The notes under the pieces: model-generated | What the model saw: only the letters and a program-made list of their open reading frames with translations | What the model was told of the DNA's origin: nothing | The model's database searches: none | Translations under genes and position numbers: made by a program | Part shown: one piece after another, positions 1 to 6,609 of the stretch | Numbering within the stretch: the stretch's first letter is position 1 | Layout of the letters: the number at the start of each line of letters is the position of its first letter | Assembly: GCA_964392305.1 (NCBI GenBank) | Contig: CAYMPV010000023.1 | Coordinates: 1 to 64,000, forward strand | DNA length: 64,000 bases | Source: JACKIC01 sp964392305 | GTDB taxonomy: Bacteria > Planctomycetota > UBA1135 > UBA2386 | Reading direction: 5' to 3'

Positions 1-129
1 TGGCTACGCCGCCGAACTACGCTGCGGCGGCACCCACACGAACGTCAGGAGCTCCTGTTTCTCGGGGGCCTCGTAATCGCTGGCCTCTTGGCAATAGTTG
101 CTCTGAAGCTAGGATGGCGTCCCAACTAG
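1..129 (+). CDS. C-terminal end of a cassette-encoded membrane protein (partial)
   Basis: The frame is open from the left edge to the TAG at 127-129 and encodes 42 residues. It has an Arg-rich stretch, then one clear transmembrane helix (LLFLGGLVIAGLLAIVAL), then a short tail ending Arg-Pro-Asn. The last codons and the stop overlap the first box of the following attC, which is typical for cassette genes. The 5' part is outside the window, so family and function cannot be assigned. Confidence 0.6.
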   Translation, partial: WLRRRTTLRRHPHERQELLFLGGLVIAGLLAIVALKLGWRPN

Positions 130-243
130 GCGCAGCAGCTGTCGAGCCGGAACGCCGAGGGTGAGGAATCCCGACGCAGAGGAAGACCAAGGGCGAGGAA
201 CCCAGTCGCCACGGCTCGCAGCTGAGCGCCACAGACGTTGGCC
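120..243 (+). repeat. attC site 1 (long variant)
   Basis: It starts with TCCCAAC (120-126) and ends with GTTGGCC (237-243). The flanking arms GGCGCAGCAGCTG and CAGCTGAGCGCC pair as the inner stem. The central loop is about 55 bp longer than in the other five sites, giving 124 bp, still within the known attC size range. Confidence 0.8.
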
Positions 244-247
244 AGAC

Positions 248-730
248 ATGAGATGGTTCCCAGTCTTCTCCGCCGTAGTGTGCGTTCTTGGTAGCTGCGC
301 AACCAAGAGCCAGGACCATTCCCAGCTGGCGGCGAGGATCGAGACTCTGCGCCCGAGGCCCGTGCTTGCTGGCGCCGAGGTGAGCCAGGAGGTCCTGGAC
401 TCCATCATCTACAACACGGTGGGAGGCGCGCTGTCGGACCCGCTTGGTGACGTGGTCATGGTCTGCGGCGACCGTGCCGCGGTCCGACTCAGAGACTCCT
501 GGACTCAGGTCGCGGATCGAGTCTGCTTGATGGCTGTCTTTTCCAGGGACGGCTACGTCGGCGACATCCTTGTCCTGGACGCTTTCGGCGACTACGTCCT
601 GGGGCGGTTTGTTGGCAGCGTCTGGCGAAAGGTGGAGGTCGGGGACAAAGCCGCTGCTCGGGCGCCTTATGATGCTGGCCAACACGGTGCAGCAGCCGAC
701 GAGCGCCCCGAAGCGGGCGCTCGCGGCTGA
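248..730 (+). CDS. Cassette-encoded small lipoprotein, unknown function
   Basis: The product is 160 residues. The ATG at 248 sits 5 bp after the preceding attC, the normal cassette spacing, and gives a lipoprotein signal (MRWFPVFSAVVCVLGSC) with an LGSC lipobox, so export and lipid anchoring at the Cys are likely. An in-frame upstream extension would run back through the attC and has no signal peptide, so I rejected it. The mature part has no motif I recognise. The frame continues through the first box and stem of the next attC, so about the last 17 residues are encoded by recombination-site DNA. Envelope location is well supported; function is unknown. Confidence 0.65.
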   Translation: MRWFPVFSAVVCVLGSCATKSQDHSQLAARIETLRPRPVLAGAEVSQEVLDSIIYNTVGGALSDPLGDVVMVCGDRAAVRLRDSWTQVADRVCLMAVFSRDGYVGDILVLDAFGDYVLGRFVGSVWRKVEVGDKAAARAPYDAGQHGAAADERPEAGARG

Positions 731-748
731 GCACCAAAGACGTTAGCC
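677..748 (+). repeat. attC site 2
   Basis: Boxes GGCCAAC (677-683) and GTTAGCC (742-748) flank an imperfect stem in which GAGCGCCC pairs with GGGCGCTC. Length is 72 bp. The 3' end of the upstream gene reads through the first box and stem. Confidence 0.85.
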
Positions 749-758
749 GGACAGTAGA

Positions 759-1295
759 GTGAGCATTGGTTCCGCATTCGAGTGGGTGCTTAATCGGTCG
801 CTGACGCCGATCGTACGGGCGCTACATCGTGCGCGCTTGATTCGGGGCGTGCATGTCACGATGTCCAAGCGGGCTGAGGCTTGCTGGGAAGCGGCTCGGC
901 ACGACGCTGGTGGTCCGGAGTCGATGAACGCCGTCGGTCTGCTGCGGAGGCTGCTCGACGCTCCAGACTGTGGGCTAGTGCGGCTCCTGACATCTGAGGG
1001 CGCGGACATCGAGGCTCTGCGTGTACGCTTGCAGTCCATCGCCCCCACGGTTGAGCCGGAGCGCGGCTTCCACAGCGCGTTCTCTGCGCTGCTCCGAAGG
1101 AGCTACGAGGTCGTGCCTGAGGATGTCGTGGAAGGCCAGCATGACCGACGACAGGTGCTCCATACCGTCCACTTCCTCAGGGGCTTCGTGGTGGACCCCT
1201 CAGAGGCCGGAGCGGCGCTCAGAGAAGTCTGCCCCCTCGTTGATCGGTTGCGAAGAGACTCCATCAGGTGGACCGACTGGTATGATGCCGGCTAA
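759..1295 (+). CDS. Cassette-encoded Clp_N-like domain protein
   Basis: The product is 178 residues from a GTG at 759, 10 bp after the attC. Residues about 34-95 resemble one Clp N-terminal repeat: a helix with an Ala-rich EAAR segment, a NAVGLLRRLLD helix in the place of the family's HLLLALL, and a GADIEALRVRL helix in the place of LGVDLEALR. In ClpA/ClpC this domain binds substrates and adaptors. No AAA+ ATPase domain follows, so the protein could be an adaptor, decoy or unfoldase modulator. The remaining C-terminal half is unrecognised. The stop codon TAA (1293-1295) lies inside the first attC box, as expected for a cassette. The domain call is by eye and moderately secure. Confidence 0.55.
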   Translation: MSIGSAFEWVLNRSLTPIVRALHRARLIRGVHVTMSKRAEACWEAARHDAGGPESMNAVGLLRRLLDAPDCGLVRLLTSEGADIEALRVRLQSIAPTVEPERGFHSAFSALLRRSYEVVPEDVVEGQHDRRQVLHTVHFLRGFVVDPSEAGAALREVCPLVDRLRRDSIRWTDWYDAG

Positions 1296-1357
1296 CTCGG
1301 CGCAGGAGCCGGCGAGCGCCCAGAGGCGCTCGCGGCTCAGCGCCACAGACGTTGGGC
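1290..1357 (+). repeat. attC site 3
   Basis: Boxes GGCTAAC (1290-1296) and GTTGGGC (1351-1357) flank a strong stem in which GGCGAGCGCC pairs with GGCGCTCGCGG-type sequence. Length is 68 bp. The TAA of the upstream gene is within the first box. Confidence 0.9.
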
Positions 1358-1369
1358 GTGCCCAGTCCG

Positions 1370-1729
1370 ATGACCGAGAAGCCGAAGCCATCTCTGTTCC
1401 ACCCAGGAATCGGCAAGCTGGGCATGACCGAGCTGCACTGGGCTGCGTACTGTGGCGATCCTGACGGGGTTCGGTCGGCGATTGATTTGGGATGCCGAGT
1501 CAACGCCAGAGACGAGTACCGCAGCTACACGCCGCTGCACTGGCTGGCGGACATGGCCGCAACTGGCGGTGACCGGATGGCCGTGCTGCACCTTCTGTTG
1601 GAGCACGGCGCCGACATCAACCTGCGCAGCGTCGGCGACATGACGGCCCTTGGCTTGGCGCGGGAGGCTGGCTCGGATGCTGGCGACGAGTTGGCGGGCG
1701 CGCTTCTTCGGCTCGGTGCGGTAGAGTAA
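1370..1729 (+). CDS. Cassette-encoded ankyrin-repeat protein
   Basis: The product is 119 residues from the ATG at 1370, 12 bp past the attC. A TTG at 1352 inside the attC is in frame but unlikely. Two to three ankyrin repeats are visible: TELHWAAYCGDPDGVRSAI, then TPLHWLADMAA with VLHLLLEHGADIN, then a degenerate TALGLAREAG. Ankyrin repeats mediate protein-protein contacts; there is no catalytic domain or signal peptide, so a cytoplasmic binding role is likely. The stop falls 5 bp before the next attC. Partner unknown. Confidence 0.8.
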   Translation: MTEKPKPSLFHPGIGKLGMTELHWAAYCGDPDGVRSAIDLGCRVNARDEYRSYTPLHWLADMAATGGDRMAVLHLLLEHGADINLRSVGDMTALGLAREAGSDAGDELAGALLRLGAVE

Positions 1730-1734
1730 GGGAC

Positions 1735-1802
1735 GCCCAACACGACGCAGGAGCCGGCGAGCGCCCAGAGGCGCTCGCGGCTCAGCGTCAGAGACGTTGG
1801 AC
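1735..1802 (+). repeat. attC site 4
   Basis: Boxes GCCCAAC (1735-1741) and GTTGGAC (1796-1802). The stem and loop are almost identical to attC site 3, with the same GGCGAGCGCC arm and CAGAG loop. Length is 68 bp. Confidence 0.9.
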
Positions 1803-1813
1803 AGGCCCTCGCG

Positions 1814-2197
1814 ATGACTGGACCAGAACTTGAAGCGCAGTTCCTCAGCCTCTCTCCGGGGAAGAAGATCGTGGCCGGACTGCTCCTTGGAGCGGGTGGT
1901 GCAGTCGCCTGCGTCATGCTGTGGGAGCGCGGCTGGATCGCGTGGGCCGCTGTCTTTGCTGCGCTGTTCGGTCCAGCTCTCGCGTTGATTGGTCTGCGTG
2001 AGCGGGCTCGCGAGCGTGCCGTCGACGCAGAGGTTGCGAGGGCACGATCAGAGTGGTCGGAGTTGGAGAAGGACATCAACGCAGCCCGGCGGGATGGTGG
2101 CAACGTTGCTCGCTACCTGCAGGGCAAGGGCTACAAGGAGTTTGCCGTTAGACGATGGATCGCGGCCGAATTGGATCCCGGCAAGCGTGCAGAGTAG
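1814..2197 (+). CDS. Cassette-encoded small membrane protein
   Basis: The product is 127 residues, starting at an ATG 11 bp after the attC. Residues about 17-37 (IVAGLLLGAGGAVACVML) and 43-62 (IAWAAVFAALFGPALALIGL) form two hydrophobic helices. A charged cytoplasmic-looking tail (ERARERAVDAEVARARSE) with coiled-coil character follows. The last 30 residues (RYLQGKGYKEFAVRRWIAAE) could be a small helical module. No known family is recognised. The stop is 3 bp before the next attC. Confidence 0.7.
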   Translation: MTGPELEAQFLSLSPGKKIVAGLLLGAGGAVACVMLWERGWIAWAAVFAALFGPALALIGLRERARERAVDAEVARARSEWSELEKDINAARRDGGNVARYLQGKGYKEFAVRRWIAAELDPGKRAE

Positions 2198-2200
2198 GCT

Positions 2201-2268
2201 GCCCAACTCGACGCAGGAGCCGGCGATCGCCGCAGCGCGCTCGCGGTTCAGCGTCAGAGACGTTGGGC
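2201..2268 (+). repeat. attC site 5
   Basis: Boxes GCCCAAC (2201-2207) and GTTGGGC (2262-2268) are perfect complements of one another. The stem differs from sites 3 and 4 by a few compensating changes around GGCGATCGCC. Length is 68 bp. Confidence 0.9.
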
Positions 2269-2276
2269 CGACCGTC

Positions 2277-2708
2277 ATGAGGACCGAGGCGGAGTTCATC
2301 GAGGCAATCGACGGCCGGTTTCCGTACGGCGATGAGCGACTTGCCTTGGAGTTGATCGACGAGGGTTGTGCGATCTCGGCCAACGCTGCCTACATGGTGG
2401 TGCACGAGTTGGCGCGCCGACCGCACGGCAACAAGGCGGCAGATGCGAGATGCCTGCAACTCCTCGACTTGGTCGACGCACGTCTTGCGCACCCAGTCAA
2501 GGATCTGGTGCTCGGAGTCGCTCGACGCATGGTCCGGCGGGAGCGCGTTCCGCTCGATGAGTGCGCCGCGATCATGCGCGAGGTTGGGATGTATCGAGAC
2601 CAGTGCAATGCCCTTGCTGTCGTCTACCTTGCCTGCGATGATGACCAGATGGAGACCGTCGAGCGACTCTACGCCGACGTCATTGCTGCGTGGAAGCGGT
2701 CCAACTAG
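2277..2708 (+). CDS. Cassette-encoded hypothetical helical protein
   Basis: The product is 143 residues from the ATG at 2277, 8 bp after the attC. The open frame extends upstream through the attC, but no start there fits cassette spacing. The sequence is soluble, mostly helical, acidic at the C-terminus and without a signal peptide. I recognise no family. A HEAT-like or TPR-like fold is possible from spaced helices such as CLQLLDLVDARL and NALAVVYLACDDDQ, but this is weak. The stop TAG immediately follows the first box of the next attC, so the final residues (Ser-Asn) are read from the recombination site. Confidence 0.65.
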   Translation: MRTEAEFIEAIDGRFPYGDERLALELIDEGCAISANAAYMVVHELARRPHGNKAADARCLQLLDLVDARLAHPVKDLVLGVARRMVRRERVPLDECAAIMREVGMYRDQCNALAVVYLACDDDQMETVERLYADVIAAWKRSN

Positions 2709-2768
2709 ACGCTGGAGCTGGCGATCGCCGCAGCGGCGCTCGCGGCTCCAGCGCCCAAACCGTTAGAT
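2699..2768 (+). repeat. attC site 6 (last recognised)
   Basis: Boxes GTCCAAC (2699-2705) and GTTAGAT (2762-2768) flank a stem with a GGCGATCGCCG arm. Length is 70 bp. No further attC is visible to the right, so this marks the recognisable end of the array. Confidence 0.85.
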
Positions 2769-2899
2769 GCGCGCGGCTTCGTTCAACACGATCCCACCCG
2801 GGGAGTCGCGTGGTTGCCAACCATGGTGCAGCCCGCCTCGCGGCCATCCTGCGGATCGGGTCCGGATCGTCTCGACTGACGTTTTGGAGGAGCAAAGTG

Positions 2900-3241
2900 A
2901 TGAGCGCCGCCGCCTTGATTCCGTGCTTGGTGCCGATGTTCGTCGTCATCGCGATGAGGCGAGCCGAGGCGCGCATCCATCGACAACTTTCCGACGCTCG
3001 AGCTTTCGATGCTGGATCAGCGATCCAGTTGTCACCCAGTCGTTCGATCGACAAGAGACGCCTTCAAGGTCTGATTCACGGCGGCGCCGTGCATCTCACG
3101 CCGCAGAGCTTCCACTTTCTAGACACCGACGGTTGGAGCAACTACCAGCGGAACCGCCGCCGCCGTGTGTTGCTCGCGCTGTCGGTCGTCGTAGCGCTCG
3201 TCGGTGTGGTCCTTGCCGTGGCATGGGTCATGGCATCTTGA
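2900..3241 (+). CDS. Small two-helix membrane protein after the last attC
   Basis: The product is 113 residues. The ATG at 2900 is chosen because a strong ribosome-binding site (TTGGAGGAG, 2885-2893) lies just upstream; longer in-frame versions run into the attC. An N-terminal hydrophobic helix (AAALIPCLVPMFVVIAM), a basic soluble loop and a C-terminal helix (VLLALSVVVALVGVVLAVAWVM) are visible. No family is recognised. It sits 131 bp downstream of the last attC, further than the other cassettes, and no attC follows it. It may be a terminal cassette that lost its attC, or the first chromosomal gene. Confidence 0.6.
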   Translation: MSAAALIPCLVPMFVVIAMRRAEARIHRQLSDARAFDAGSAIQLSPSRSIDKRRLQGLIHGGAVHLTPQSFHFLDTDGWSNYQRNRRRRVLLALSVVVALVGVVLAVAWVMAS

Positions 3242-3396
3242 TCGGCACGTCCGTCGGTTCGCCGATGGAGCTGCGCGGCCTGCTCGCCGAGTTGCGTCGT
3301 CGACGTCACGCGTCGGGCGCCCGGACCTGGGTGCGCGGCCGCTGCTGACGCGGAGCGTCACCACGACCGCGCTCACCACGCGGTAGACTCCGCGCC

Positions 3397-4359
3397 ATGT
3401 TGCCGACTTCGTCACGCCTGCTCATCTGCGCCATCCTGCTGATCACGTCGGGCACCGCCGCCGGGCAGGAAGTCCTCGATCTGCTCGGGAGCTTCGCGCT
3501 GCGCAACCAGCTGCACGTCTCGGCCTACAACCCGCGGGTGCCGCCGCAGGTGCTCTGCATCCGCTCCGACGAGGAGGCCAGCGCGTTCTGCGCGCAGGCT
3601 TGGAACGAAGAGAAGAAAGAACTGCACATCGACTTCACCCGCGAGCAGATCCTCGTCGTGGCGTGGGGGGCGCTGCGCTGGGCCGAAGGCTCCACCGGCT
3701 TCGGCATCGAGATCCACCTCGAGAAGTTGACCATCTTGGAAGACACCCTGCGGGCCACCGTTCGCACCGTGCTGCCACCCGGGCCGGGCATCGACATCGC
3801 CGCCGATCAGGCCGGTCGCACCTGGTATCCATCACTGTTCGTGCGCACACCGCGCACCGACCGGGTCGTGGTGGACCTGATCGGGGCGCGACGACGTGAG
3901 CCCGCGGCGGACTTCCGCCCCGTGGCCACCAAGCTGCTCGAGGTGCGTATTGCGCCCGATGCCTGCCCGGCGCGCGAACGCATCACCATGGCGGCGCCGC
4001 GTCCGGCCGCGTTCGACAAACCACAGATCACGCTCGAACAACAGGACGACAAGACGCTGCTCTACGTCGCCTGGGGCAAGCTCGGAGCTGGCGCCTATCG
4101 CCTCGAACTCGTCGGCATGAGTATCGACGAGGGCATCGCGCGCCTGCGATTGCGCGCCGACAACCGCGAGATCGTGGTCTACAGCGGACCCGGCGAACAT
4201 CACCCGCAGCTCGCGGTCGCGTTGCCCAAGGTCACCAAGGTGTTGCTCGACATCGACCGGGTTGGTGTGCCGCTCGCCGAAGTTGAGGAGGACTTCGCTG
4301 ACCAGGCCAGTGAGGAACTGGTCGTCACCGTCGACCGGTCGGTGGTGTTCGTCAGGTAG
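3397..4359 (+). CDS. Secreted protein of unknown function
   Basis: The product is 320 residues with a cleavable signal peptide (LLICAILLITSGTAAGQ), so it is periplasmic or secreted. Residues about 40-160 have a beta-rich pattern (LVVAWGALRWAEGSTGFGIE, then a VRTVLPPGPGIDIAADQA loop and a Pro/Tyr motif) that loosely recalls the PrcB C-terminal/protease-complex-stabilising fold. The resemblance is weak. Residues about 210-275 carry a similar beta-rich section (LLYVAWGKLGAGAYRLEL), suggesting an internal duplication. It lies 9 bp upstream of the methyltransferase gene and is probably co-transcribed with it. Confidence 0.6.
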   Translation: MLPTSSRLLICAILLITSGTAAGQEVLDLLGSFALRNQLHVSAYNPRVPPQVLCIRSDEEASAFCAQAWNEEKKELHIDFTREQILVVAWGALRWAEGSTGFGIEIHLEKLTILEDTLRATVRTVLPPGPGIDIAADQAGRTWYPSLFVRTPRTDRVVVDLIGARRREPAADFRPVATKLLEVRIAPDACPARERITMAAPRPAAFDKPQITLEQQDDKTLLYVAWGKLGAGAYRLELVGMSIDEGIARLRLRADNREIVVYSGPGEHHPQLAVALPKVTKVLLDIDRVGVPLAEVEEDFADQASEELVVTVDRSVVFVR

Positions 4360-4368
4360 TAGCCCCCG

Positions 4369-5211
4369 ATGGTCGGCCAAGAGCAGTTCTGGAGTCGCCA
4401 CGACGCGATCGAGGCCCGCCTGTCGGCGCCGCTCAGCGAGCGCTTGCTCGACCTCGCCGGTTTGCGCCCCGGAATGCGCGTGCTCGATCTCGCCACCGGC
4501 CGCGGCGAGCCGGCGTTGCGCGCCGCGCGCCGCGTGGCGCCGCTGGGCAGCGTGCTCGGCGTCGATCCCGATCCCGGCGTGCTGCGGTTGGCGCAGGCGG
4601 TCGCCGATCGGCAGGGAGTCACCAACCTGCAGCTGCGCGTCGGTTGTGCCGAAACGCTCGACGACCTGCCGGAGGGTTCGTTCGACGCAGTCACCGTGCG
4701 CTGGGGACTCATGTACATGGCCGCGCCGCTCGCGGCGCTGCGGCACGCGGCGCGGCTGTTGACCGAGGATGGCGTCTTCGTCGCCGCGTTGTGGGCCGAA
4801 CCCGAGCGCGTCGCCTACCACACGCTGCCGCGACAGTTGCTCACGCGTCACCGCACTCTGCCGCCGCGCGACCCCGACGCCCCCGGCGCGTTCCGTTTCG
4901 CCGATCCTGAACGCACTGCGCGCGACTTCGCCGCCGCCGGGCTGCGCATCGAGCACTGCGAAGAACAACACGTCGACGTGTTCGAGGCCGCGACCGTCGC
5001 CGAGATGCTCGACTGGCTGCGTCCGCTCGGGCTCGAACCGCTGTTGCGCGACCTGCCCGCTGCTGCCGTGCGTCGTTGGGAACAGGACCTCGGCGCCGCG
5101 TTGGAGCGTGATCGCGTGCAGGGCATGCTGCGGCTCGGCGGCACCACGCGGCTGGTGGTGGCGCGACGTTCGCAGAGCTCGGCGGCGCGTTCACGTTCGA
5201 AGTCGCCCTGA
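4369..5211 (+). CDS. Class I SAM-dependent methyltransferase (UbiE-like)
   Basis: The product is 280 residues. It has the Methyltransf_11 core: motif I VLDLATGRGEPALRAA, the acidic end of beta-2 (VLGVDPDPGVL), motif II around FDAVTVRWGLMYMAAP, and motif III LLTEDGVFVAALW. Substrate specificity cannot be read; the C-terminal half, which usually determines it, is not distinctive. It follows the secreted protein by 9 bp and is convergent with the toxin gene. The last residues are Ser/Arg-rich and low complexity. Confidence 0.8.
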   Translation: MVGQEQFWSRHDAIEARLSAPLSERLLDLAGLRPGMRVLDLATGRGEPALRAARRVAPLGSVLGVDPDPGVLRLAQAVADRQGVTNLQLRVGCAETLDDLPEGSFDAVTVRWGLMYMAAPLAALRHAARLLTEDGVFVAALWAEPERVAYHTLPRQLLTRHRTLPPRDPDAPGAFRFADPERTARDFAAAGLRIEHCEEQHVDVFEAATVAEMLDWLRPLGLEPLLRDLPAAAVRRWEQDLGAALERDRVQGMLRLGGTTRLVVARRSQSSAARSRSKSP

Positions 5212-5212
5212 A

Positions 5213-5521
5213 TCAGAACCCGTCCTCCAGCAGTCTCTCCCAGTCGCGCTCACCGCGCTCGACGAAGAGAGCCTCCACGACACCATCGACCACTCGGTAG
5301 GCGAGGAGGCTCGGCCTCACCGACCAGAACAGGACCGCATCGTTGCTCGTGATGTCCTCACGGCGGTGCCCGATGCCCGGGCTCCTCGCGAGCAGTTCGA
5401 ATGCGCCCAGCAGCTTGTCGAGAATCTGCTCAGCGACTCGCACGCCGAAGCGGCTCTCGGCGTAATCGAGGATGTTCCGAAGTCCTGTCCGTGCTTGCGT
5501 GGTGAGTCGGTAGCGGGCCAC
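5213..5521 (-). CDS. parE: ParE/RelE-superfamily toxin
   Basis: The product is 102 residues starting at a GTG that shares one base with the antitoxin stop codon, implying translational coupling. The sequence follows the ParE layout: an N-terminal strand and helix (YRLTTQARTGLRNILDYAES), a conserved F...LARSPGIGHRREDI segment, and a C-terminal strand (LLAYRVVDGVVEALFVERG). ParE toxins poison DNA gyrase, whereas RelE-type relatives cleave mRNA on the ribosome; the RSPGIGH-type segment favours ParE. The partner is the upstream gene. I see no attC beside the pair, so it is not an obvious integron cassette. Confidence 0.85.
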   Translation of the reverse strand: MARYRLTTQARTGLRNILDYAESRFGVRVAEQILDKLLGAFELLARSPGIGHRREDITSNDAVLFWSVRPSLLAYRVVDGVVEALFVERGERDWERLLEDGF

Positions 5522-5793
5522 TACCGCTTCTTCCTGGCTGCGGATCTCTCGCGCACGAACGCCCGCATCTCCTCGATGACTTCCGGGCCATCGTGGAGTT
5601 CACCGCGGTCTGCCTGCTCGAGCCCCGTGGCGAGTACGCCGCGCAGTTTCACCAGATGCGCCTCGCGCAGACGGTCTTGCTCGGCCAGCAGGCGGAGCGC
5701 CTCACGCACGACCTCACTCTGGTTGTTGTAGAGGCCCGAGGCGACCTTCTCCTGGACCAACTTCTCGAGCTCGGGAGTGAGGTTCACGTTCAT
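5521..5793 (-). CDS. parD: ParD-type antitoxin (CopG/ribbon-helix-helix)
   Basis: The product is 90 residues. The N-terminus has the ribbon-helix-helix pattern (VNLTPELEKLVQEKVASGLY, then NNQSEVVREALRLL) that binds DNA as a dimer. The charged C-terminal half (DRLREAHLVKLRGVLATGLE) is the usual toxin-wrapping region. It precedes and overlaps the toxin gene by one base on the minus strand, the classic antitoxin-first order. Autorepression by the antitoxin or the complex is expected from the family. Paired TGTCA elements lie just upstream at 5813-5827. Confidence 0.88.
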   Translation of the reverse strand: MNVNLTPELEKLVQEKVASGLYNNQSEVVREALRLLAEQDRLREAHLVKLRGVLATGLEQADRGELHDGPEVIEEMRAFVRERSAARKKR

Positions 5794-5812
5794 GCTTCCA
5801 GCGTAGTGCGGC

Positions 5813-5827
5813 TGTCAAGGATTGTCA
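5813..5827 (-). promoter_or_regulatory. Candidate ParD operator/promoter element
   Basis: Two TGTCA direct repeats spaced 10 bp centre to centre lie 20-34 bp upstream of the antitoxin start. The inner one, read on the minus strand, gives TTGACA, a perfect -35 hexamer, but no matching -10 is visible before the start codon. One helical turn of spacing suits a ribbon-helix-helix operator. The assignment is speculative. Confidence 0.25.
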
Positions 5828-6003
5828 TAGACTGGCTATCGGCCGGGCCCGCCAACGCCTCGAGACAGCACGCCGAACGGACCATGACATGAGAGCCAAC
5901 GGGACACCGCCGACCCAACCGTGGGCAAGGACAGGGCGCAAGGACAGCAAGCAGGGATGAGGCTTGCCCCGTGCGTCGCCGGCCCTAGCCTCGGCGAACG
6001 AAG

Positions 6004-6351
6004 ATGACCGACCAAGAACTGCCGCCCTGCCCGAAGTGCGCGTCGACCTTCACCTACCTCGACCGCGACCTGTTCACCTGCCCCGAGTGCAGCCACGAGT
6101 GGACCGCCGCCGACCTCGCCGCCGCGGCCGAGGCCAGGCTCAAGAAGGACGCCAACGGCAACGTGCTGCAGGACGGGGACACGGTCACCGTGATCAAGGA
6201 CCTCAAGGTGCGCGGCAGCTCGCTGGTGGTGAAGGTCGGCACCAAGGTGCGCAACATCCGCCTCGTCGACGGCGATCACGACATCGACTGCAAGATCGAC
6301 GGCATCGGCCAGATGGGATTGAAGTCGGAGTTCGTGCGTAAGGTGACCTGA
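6004..6351 (+). CDS. yjdM: YjdM/PhnA family zinc-ribbon protein
   Basis: The product is 115 residues, the usual family size. The N-terminal zinc ribbon has two Cys pairs (CPKCASTFTYLDRDLFTCPEC) followed by SHEW. The C-terminal SH3-like barrel contains DANGNVLQDGDTVTVIKDLK and VKVGTKVRNIRLVDGDHDID, both hallmark segments. The family was named for alkylphosphonate utilisation, but that role is doubtful and its actual function is unclear. It abuts the next small gene without a gap. Confidence 0.93.
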   Translation: MTDQELPPCPKCASTFTYLDRDLFTCPECSHEWTAADLAAAAEARLKKDANGNVLQDGDTVTVIKDLKVRGSSLVVKVGTKVRNIRLVDGDHDIDCKIDGIGQMGLKSEFVRKVT

Positions 6352-6585
6352 GTGGACGACGCGCCGACCAGCACCTGGGAACGCATGCGCCGCCGCACGT
6401 GGTTCTGGTTCGGGGTCGTGCAGCTCGCGGCGATCCTGTTCTGGTGCTGGGTCCTCTTCACCTACCGAACTTCCGGGCCCGGGCCGATCCTCGGCTTCGC
6501 GCTCGGTGCGCCGGTCTACCTCGTGATCGGCGTCGGTTTCATCCGGCGTTCGCGTGGGCCACTGGCGGATCCCCTCGAGAGTTGA
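6352..6585 (+). CDS. Small two-helix membrane protein
   Basis: The product is 77 residues starting at a GTG directly after the yjdM stop codon, so probably translated by re-initiation. Two hydrophobic helices (FWFGVVQLAAILFWCWVLF and ILGFALGAPVYLVIGVGF) are followed by a short basic end, giving a hairpin. No family is recognised. Its only functional clue is the tight link to yjdM. Confidence 0.6.
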   Translation: MDDAPTSTWERMRRRTWFWFGVVQLAAILFWCWVLFTYRTSGPGPILGFALGAPVYLVIGVGFIRRSRGPLADPLES

Positions 6586-6609
6586 TCGCGCGATCTCACC
6601 CAAAGCCGC

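Larger units (their letters stand above)
1..2768 (+). mobile_element. Integron gene-cassette array (distal part)
   Basis: Six related elements (120-243, 677-748, 1290-1357, 1735-1802, 2201-2268, 2699-2768) alternate with short same-strand genes. Each begins with an RYYYAAC-like box, ends with a GTTRRRY-like box, and has an imperfect inverted repeat between them. This is the architecture of integron attC sites. The orientation (AAC box first, GTT box last, genes on the plus strand) places the integrase and attI to the left of the window. Four sites are nearly the same length (68-72 bp) and very similar in sequence, as in chromosomal (sedentary) integrons such as the Vibrio superintegron. No integrase gene is visible here. 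Genes inside look less GC-rich than the rest of the window, which fits foreign cargo. Confidence 0.88.

Noticed and set aside
2767..3348. 193-codon frame starting inside the last attC
   Set aside because: The ATG lies in the attC box, the composition is Arg/Ser-rich without domains, and the alternative frame at 2900-3241 has a strong ribosome-binding site and membrane helices.
3242..3396. Another attC after 3241
   Set aside because: The 155 bp gap was inspected for RYYYAAC and GTTRRRY boxes with a connecting stem and none was found.
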